The position numbers were made by a program, and so were the translations under genes. From the NCBI GenBank assembly GCA_963977065.1, contig CAXBNF010000004.1, positions 1 through 64,000 of the forward strand: a stretch of 64,000 nt of DNA, read 5' to 3'. Below the pieces are notes generated by a model. It was not told where the DNA came from. It saw only the letters and a list, made by a program, of their open reading frames with translations, and searched no databases. Positions 59,679 to 64,000 of this stretch are shown here, in pieces; positions within the stretch are counted from its first letter, which is position 1; every line of letters starts with the position of its first letter. Source of the DNA: Planktosalinus sp963977065. GTDB lineage: Bacteria > Bacteroidota > Bacteroidia > Flavobacteriales > Flavobacteriaceae.

Positions 59679-60347
59679 TTAAGCCTTGTCAGCTTCTAGA
59701 TAAACGACCAATTTTATATCGTCATAAATTACTTTATCACCAATATTCGGGAAAATGGATTTTGATCTAAAATTGATTTCCCACTCTGTTCTGTCAATCT
59801 CAAAAGCTTCACTTTGAAGAATCATTTTATCCCCATCTAAAGACATGTTTACAGGAAATTTGACATTTCTGGTTGTTTCTAACAGGGTTAGGTTTCCTTG
59901 TAGCCAGGTTTTTCCGTCGGCAACTTCCATGCCTGTAACAACAAAGTTCCCGGTGGGATATTTATTAATATTGAAAAAATCACCTTCTTGACCTTCAACA
60001 GTTCCTTTTAAATGGGCTTCCAAATTTGCTTTGCCATCACCTTCAAGGTCTGTTACTGTAATGGTGCTCATGTCAATTACAAACTCACCTCCTTCAATTT
60101 CATTATTCTCATTCAGTTCAACAAAACCTTTTGCTATGTTGAGGTAGCCAGTGTGGTTTCCTGTTAATTTACCTGCTTCCCATTCGATTTGAGATCCGTC
60201 AGCATCAGCCATATAGGTAGTGACGTCTGAGGTTGTTTCTTCAACTTCTACAGCATCTGTAGTTTCAGATTTTTTCTTATCTCCACAAGAAATAGCTAGA
60301 ACTGTGAATAGAGATAGAAATGTTACTTTTAAAATGTTTTTTTTCAT
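59679..60347 (-). CDS. YceI-family lipoprotein
   Basis: A 222-residue protein with a lipobox AISCG (Cys near 21), an acidic-rich linker and a YceI-type beta-barrel domain (IEWEAGKLTGNHTGYLNIAKG, NKYPTGNFVVTGMEV, WEINFRS). YceI binds isoprenoids or lipids and is often induced by base or osmotic stress. It is alone between convergent units. Confidence 0.9.
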   Translation of the reverse strand: MKKNILKVTFLSLFTVLAISCGDKKKSETTDAVEVEETTSDVTTYMADADGSQIEWEAGKLTGNHTGYLNIAKGFVELNENNEIEGGEFVIDMSTITVTDLEGDGKANLEAHLKGTVEGQEGDFFNINKYPTGNFVVTGMEVADGKTWLQGNLTLLETTRNVKFPVNMSLDGDKMILQSEAFEIDRTEWEINFRSKSIFPNIGDKVIYDDIKLVVYLEADKA

Positions 60348-60428
60348 GGTTTGTGTTAATTTTTAATTTGTTCACAAATTTACTCGCCATACATTTAAAA
60401 TGTCTTAAAATCATATTAAAAAATTCAA

Positions 60429-60467
60429 TGACAATTTGACACAATACGTCTTATGGCAGTACTTTTG
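60429..60467 (+). promoter_or_regulatory. grpE promoter with TGACA motif
   Basis: TGACAATTTGACA at 60429-60441 contains TTTG at 60435-60438 that works as a -33 box, followed after 21 nt by TACTTTTG at 60460-60467. The TGACA motif is repeated in the hsp20 promoter. Confidence 0.55.
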
Positions 60468-60503
60468 TAATAAACTATGAGATTAAAATTTCAAAATAAA
60501 AAA

Positions 60504-61046
60504 ATGAGTAAAAAAGACACAACAACATCTTCTACTTCGTCAAAATCTAAAGACAAGAAGATGGATAAGGTTGATAAGAAAATTCAACAATTGGAATTGA
60601 ATATCAATTTATTGGAAGAAGAAGTAAAGCTTGAGAAAGAAAAATTTTTGAGACTTTTTGCAGAATTTGAAAATTATAAAAGAAGAACATCAAAAGAACG
60701 CATCGACCTTTTTAAAACCGCCGGACAAGAGGTTATAGTGTCTATGTTGCCTGTTTTGGACGATTTTGACAGAGCACTCATTGAATTAAAAAAAGCGGAA
60801 GATGACACACTCTTTCAAGGAGTAACCCTAATTTACAACAAGTTAAAAGAAACTTTAAAGTCCAAAGGACTTCATTATTTCGAAGTCAAAGAAGGAGATA
60901 CCTTTGATTCAGAAACACATGAAGCCATCACACAAATTCCTGCACCTTCAGACGAATTGAAGGGAAAAATTATCGATGTTGTTGAAAAGGGATATCAGTT
61001 GGGTGACAAAATAATTCGCTATCCAAAAGTTGTGATAGGTCAGTAA
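60504..61046 (+). CDS. grpE: Nucleotide exchange factor GrpE
   Basis: Releases ADP from DnaK. The N-terminal part (about 1-45) is low-complexity charged, then a long coiled coil (about 45-110) and a beta-rich C-terminus with VIRYPKVVIG-like end KIIRYPKVVIGQ. Length 180. ATG 60504 is used because the promoter start near 60471 would leave only 6 nt before ATG 60477. dnaJ follows after 160 nt; dnaK is not in the window. Confidence 0.95.
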   Translation: MSKKDTTTSSTSSKSKDKKMDKVDKKIQQLELNINLLEEEVKLEKEKFLRLFAEFENYKRRTSKERIDLFKTAGQEVIVSMLPVLDDFDRALIELKKAEDDTLFQGVTLIYNKLKETLKSKGLHYFEVKEGDTFDSETHEAITQIPAPSDELKGKIIDVVEKGYQLGDKIIRYPKVVIGQ

Positions 61047-61069
61047 AACCAATAGAACTGTTTTTATGA

Positions 61070-61120
61070 AATGCCCATTAACAAAATACTAAACCAATCG
61101 AAAAAGTTTATTTGGGCATT
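61070..61120 (+). repeat. Inverted repeat between grpE and dnaJ
   Basis: AATGCCCA at 61070-61077 and TGGGCATT at 61113-61120 are a perfect 8-bp pair with a 35-nt AT-rich spacer. There is no T-run, so this is not a classical terminator. Confidence 0.5.
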
Positions 61121-61206
61121 ACTCACACATTAAAAAAAAATTACAGATGGTGTTCGTGAATCTTCGATTTCCATCGTTCTGATAAAAAACAAATATTTTT
61201 ATATAG

Positions 61207-62331
61207 ATGAAAGAAGATTATTATGAGATATTAGGCATTAGTAAAGACGCTTCTTCGGCTGATATCAAAAAAGCATATCGAAAAAAAGCCATAGAATTCC
61301 ACCCTGATAAAAATCCGGGTGATGCGAAGGCAGAAGAAATGTTCAAAAAGGCCGCAGAAGCTTATGAAGTTTTGAGTGACCCTAATAAAAAGGCTCGCTA
61401 TGATCAATATGGTCATCAAGCATTTGGCGGTGCCGGCGGATTTAGCGGTGGCGGTATGAATATGGAAGATATTTTCAGCCAGTTTGGAGATATTTTTGGA
61501 GGTGCTTTTGGCGGGGGCGGCGGATTCTCCGGATTCTCCGGATTTGGCGGTGGCGGTCAACGCAGAATGAAAGGGAGTAATCTTCGCATACGAGTTTCAC
61601 TCACACTTGAAGAAATCGCAAATGGCGTTGAGAAAAAAATTAAAGTAAAACGAAAAAAACAGGCACAGGGTACCACATATAAAACCTGTTCAACGTGTAA
61701 TGGAAGTGGCCAGGTAACCCGCATTACAAACACCATTTTGGGAAGAATGCAAACTTCATCCCCTTGTAATTCCTGTGGTGGTTCAGGTCAAATTATTGAT
61801 TCAAAACCACCCAACGCAGACGCAAGCGGAATGCTTGTGACCGAGGAAACAATCTCAGTTAAAATACCCGCAGGAGTTGTTGATGGAATGCAACTAAAAG
61901 TTTCCGGTAAAGGAAATGAAGCTCCCGGTAATGGTTTTGCAGGAGACTTACTAGTCGCTATAGAAGAAAAAGCACATCCCACATTACAAAGGGAAGGCGA
62001 TAACCTGCATTATGATCTTTACATCAGTTTTTCTGAAGCAGCCCTTGGAACTTCTAAAGAAATAGATACTGTCACCGGAAAAGTGAGAATTAAAATAGAT
62101 GAAGGCGTTCAAAGTGGCAAAATTTTAAGATTGAGAAATAAAGGAATACCCAGCATTAATGGTTATGGTTCCGGAGACCTTTTGGTTCACGTAAATGTAT
62201 GGACGCCAAAATCACTTTCGAAAGAACAAAAAGAGTTTTTTGAAAAAATGGCAAACGACCCAAACTTTACACCAAAGCCGGAAAATGACGACAAATCATT
62301 TTTTGAAAAAGTAAAGGATATGTTTTCTTAA
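61207..62331 (+). CDS. dnaJ: Chaperone DnaJ with half zinc finger
   Basis: A Hsp40 cochaperone that stimulates DnaK. J domain with HPD (His32-Pro33-Asp34), a Gly/Phe region (about 75-120), a zinc region with only two CxxCxGxG motifs (CSTCNGSG and CNSCGGSG) in place of the usual four, and the substrate-binding C-terminal domain. Length 374. Most bacterial DnaJ have four motifs; I recall the two-motif form for Flavobacteriaceae. It may depend on the strong grpE promoter or its own promoter in the 160-nt gap. Confidence 0.95.
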   Translation: MKEDYYEILGISKDASSADIKKAYRKKAIEFHPDKNPGDAKAEEMFKKAAEAYEVLSDPNKKARYDQYGHQAFGGAGGFSGGGMNMEDIFSQFGDIFGGAFGGGGGFSGFSGFGGGGQRRMKGSNLRIRVSLTLEEIANGVEKKIKVKRKKQAQGTTYKTCSTCNGSGQVTRITNTILGRMQTSSPCNSCGGSGQIIDSKPPNADASGMLVTEETISVKIPAGVVDGMQLKVSGKGNEAPGNGFAGDLLVAIEEKAHPTLQREGDNLHYDLYISFSEAALGTSKEIDTVTGKVRIKIDEGVQSGKILRLRNKGIPSINGYGSGDLLVHVNVWTPKSLSKEQKEFFEKMANDPNFTPKPENDDKSFFEKVKDMFS

Positions 62332-62418
62332 ACTATCTGAGTTTAATTTTTTATTGTTATATTTGTTTATGGTTAAGTTTAATTAACCATATTTTTCTTT
62401 TTCATAGCAATTTTTTTT

Positions 62419-62462
62419 CCCATCCTATGTTCCTTTAACTTAGGGTGGGTTTTGTTTTTTTA
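62419..62462 (+). terminator. Terminator after dnaJ
   Basis: CCCATCCTA and TAGGGTGGG arms form a 9-bp stem with one wobble, then a T-rich run. It lies 88 nt behind the dnaJ stop, in an otherwise empty 195-nt gap. Confidence 0.8.
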
Positions 62463-62525
62463 ACATACATATGTTTGTAACAGATTTAAAATTAATGATA
62501 CAAATAGCTTCAAACAATCAACTTC

Positions 62526-63452
62526 ATGAGTAACATTTTAGTAGCCAATCAAGTCACAAAAAACTACGGAAACTTCACGGCTTTAAATTCAATTTCAATC
62601 GAAGTGCCAACTGGAAGTATTTTTGGACTTTTAGGCCCCAATGGTGCCGGAAAAACTACATTCATACGCATCATTAACCAAATTACAATGCCAGACTCCG
62701 GCACCGTTTTTCTCGATGGGGAAGCACTTCAGCCACACCACATTCAGCAAATTGGCTACTTGCCCGAAGAAAGAGGACTTTACAAGTCAATGAAAGTGGG
62801 TGAACAGGCGTTGTATCTGGCACAGCTAAAAGGACTTTCTAAAGCGCAGGCAAAAGAACGACTCAAATATTGGTTTGACAGACTCGAAATTGGCAATTGG
62901 TGGGACAAAAAAATTGAAGAACTCTCCAAAGGGATGGCTCAAAAAGTGCAATTTATTGTAACTGTTTTGCACGAACCCAAATTGCTCATTTTTGATGAAC
63001 CCTTCAGTGGGTTTGACCCGGTAAATGCCAACTTGATAAAAGATGAAATTCTCGAACTCAGAAATCAAGGAGCAACCATTATTTTCTCAACTCACAGAAT
63101 GGAATCTGTTGAAGAACTCTGTGACCACATTGCTCTAATACACAATGCTAATAAAGTACTCGACGGTAAAGTAACCGACATCAAAAAAACTTATAAATCC
63201 AATACCTATGAAGTGGGTCTAAAAACCGAACATCCCGATAGTTTAAAGAATGATTTATCTCAAAAGTTTGAAGTAAGTCCTGCAACTTTTCAAACACTTG
63301 ATGATGATTTAAAACTCAAAATTAAAATCGAACCCAATTCATCACCCAATGAGTTGATTAACTATTTAACGACAAAGGCTCAGATTAATCATTTTGTTGA
63401 AGTGATACCCAGTGTTAATGATATTTTTATTCAAACTGTTTCAAAATCATAG
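62526..63452 (+). CDS. ABC transporter ATP-binding protein, NatA-like
   Basis: A 308-residue ATPase with Walker A GPNGAGKTT (near 37-45), an unusual signature LSKGMAQKVQ, Walker B LLIFDEPFSGFDP and the H-loop STHRMESVEE. The C-terminal extra domain (about 215-308) is of the DUF4162 type. It forms a two-gene unit with the following permease (2-nt gap). Likely exports sodium or a small molecule, as with NatAB; the substrate is not visible. Confidence 0.9.
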   Translation: MSNILVANQVTKNYGNFTALNSISIEVPTGSIFGLLGPNGAGKTTFIRIINQITMPDSGTVFLDGEALQPHHIQQIGYLPEERGLYKSMKVGEQALYLAQLKGLSKAQAKERLKYWFDRLEIGNWWDKKIEELSKGMAQKVQFIVTVLHEPKLLIFDEPFSGFDPVNANLIKDEILELRNQGATIIFSTHRMESVEELCDHIALIHNANKVLDGKVTDIKKTYKSNTYEVGLKTEHPDSLKNDLSQKFEVSPATFQTLDDDLKLKIKIEPNSSPNELINYLTTKAQINHFVEVIPSVNDIFIQTVSKS

Positions 63453-63454
63453 CT

Positions 63455-64000
63455 ATGCAAAACTTACGACTCATTATAAAACGCGAATTCAACTCCAGAG
63501 TGCGCAACAAATCGTTTATAGTCATGACCATTCTGAGTCCGTTGATTCTAGTGGGAATGATTTTTTTAGTGGTTTTCTTAAGCGGGTTAAATAGTGAAGA
63601 AGTCAGAACGGTAGCAGTACTCGATGAAACGCAACTTTTTGCAGAAGCATTTGAAGACTCAGAAAATTTAAAATTCAAACAGTTAACAGATATTGAACTT
63701 GAATCAGCAAAAGCGATAAGTGAAACTAGCGAATATCACGGTTTATTATATATCCCTCAAACAGAAGATTTATCACAATTAGATAAAAACATTCAGTTTT
63801 TTATTGAGGGCTCACCTAATGTTTCAATCATACAATCCATTGAAAGGACTTTAAACACTACCCTCACCAATATTAAGTTGGAAAACGATGGTGTGGATTT
63901 GTTAAAAATTGAAACATCTAAAACCAATGTGGACATAAAAATTGAAAACTATCAGGGAGAACAAACCTCAAAAATGTCGAGTTGGATCAAAGCAATTTTT
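63455..64000 (+). CDS. ABC transporter permease, NatB-like (partial)
   Basis: Starts with ATG 2 nt behind the ATPase stop and stays open to the right edge, at least 182 residues. MQNLRLIIKREFNSRVRNKSF and the first membrane segment (about 22-45, ILSPLILVGMIFLVVFL) fit the ABC-2 permease NatB/YhaP. The following extracytoplasmic domain is cut by the window edge, so the rest of the gene and its stop are not seen. Confidence 0.85.
   Translation, partial: MQNLRLIIKREFNSRVRNKSFIVMTILSPLILVGMIFLVVFLSGLNSEEVRTVAVLDETQLFAEAFEDSENLKFKQLTDIELESAKAISETSEYHGLLYIPQTEDLSQLDKNIQFFIEGSPNVSIIQSIERTLNTTLTNIKLENDGVDLLKIETSKTNVDIKIENYQGEQTSKMSSWIKAIF

Overview
The window is a stretch of core chromosome from a member of the Bacteroidota, most likely order Flavobacteriales (Flavobacteriaceae or a close relative). 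The evidence: type IX secretion C-terminal sorting domains on two proteins, a SusC/RagA-like TonB-dependent receptor with a carboxypeptidase-like N-terminal domain, many proteins with lineage-typical families (DUF3822, DUF2795, DUF937, DUF922, the Lacal_2735 family), an oversized SecA without the usual zinc tail, a DnaX without the zinc module, low G+C, almost no Shine-Dalgarno sequences, and promoters of the Bacteroidetes type (TTG, about 20 nt, TAnnTTTG). I see no phage, plasmid, insertion sequence, CRISPR array or tRNA.

Layout. 129-3971 (-): a secreted S9 peptidase and a penicillin-binding-like serine hydrolase. 4091-17286 (+): guaA, LysM-binding protein, OsmC, DUF922, DUF3820, pyrG, yidC, mnmA, a T9SS-exported subtilase, a nitronate monooxygenase and an outer-membrane DUF481 protein. 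17458-18663 (-): lysA. 18838-20654 (+): sucC and a small heat-shock protein. 20745-22192 (-): a TIGR02757 protein and a LolD-like ATPase. 22356-23845 (+): msrA, folE and a small conserved protein. 23899-31890 (-): a TonB receptor/lipoprotein/His-rich protein group, two small DUF proteins, DUF937, serA, serC and an acyl-CoA reductase. 31961-35236 (+): ferredoxin, a T9SS cargo protein and two tandem alpha/beta hydrolases. 35240-42109 (-): a small secreted protein, secA, DUF2795, a cobalamin adenosyltransferase and dnaX. 42252-43398 (+): a DUF3667 protein and the RNase P RNA. 43444-46609 (-): a Lacal_2735 protein, a sulfurtransferase operon, rsmD, DUF3822 and a hypothetical protein. 46764-48185 (+): a RecD-like helicase. 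48189-51529 (-): nhaA and an ABC-F ATPase. 51727-59623 (+): the start of an exopolysaccharide locus (Wza, Wzc, priming sugar transferase, UDP-GlcNAc epimerase, RmlB, RmlA) and a TIGR01777 protein. 59679-60347 (-): YceI. 60504-64000 (+): grpE, dnaJ and a NatA/NatB-type ABC exporter whose permease runs off the right edge.

How the parts fit: most genes are housekeeping (nucleotide synthesis, serine and lysine synthesis, protein export and folding, replication, tRNA and rRNA modification). The adaptive parts are the exopolysaccharide start locus, the TonB receptor group (probably metal or metal-complex uptake), the two-rhodanese sulfur operon and the secreted hydrolases.

I did not find a clearly new multi-gene defence or biosynthetic system. 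The more unusual signals are regulatory or repeat based: a guaA promoter that predicts a leaderless transcript, heptanucleotide arrays that end exactly at two start codons, a palindromic repeat inserted in frame in mnmA, a related-looking hairpin in the RNase P RNA, a chaperone promoter motif shared by hsp20 and grpE, a Crp/Fnr-like site placed near -40 of the rhodanese operon, and a hexanucleotide repeat coding the tyrosine tail of Wzc. Gaps between genes are all below 300 bases except the RNase P RNA region.
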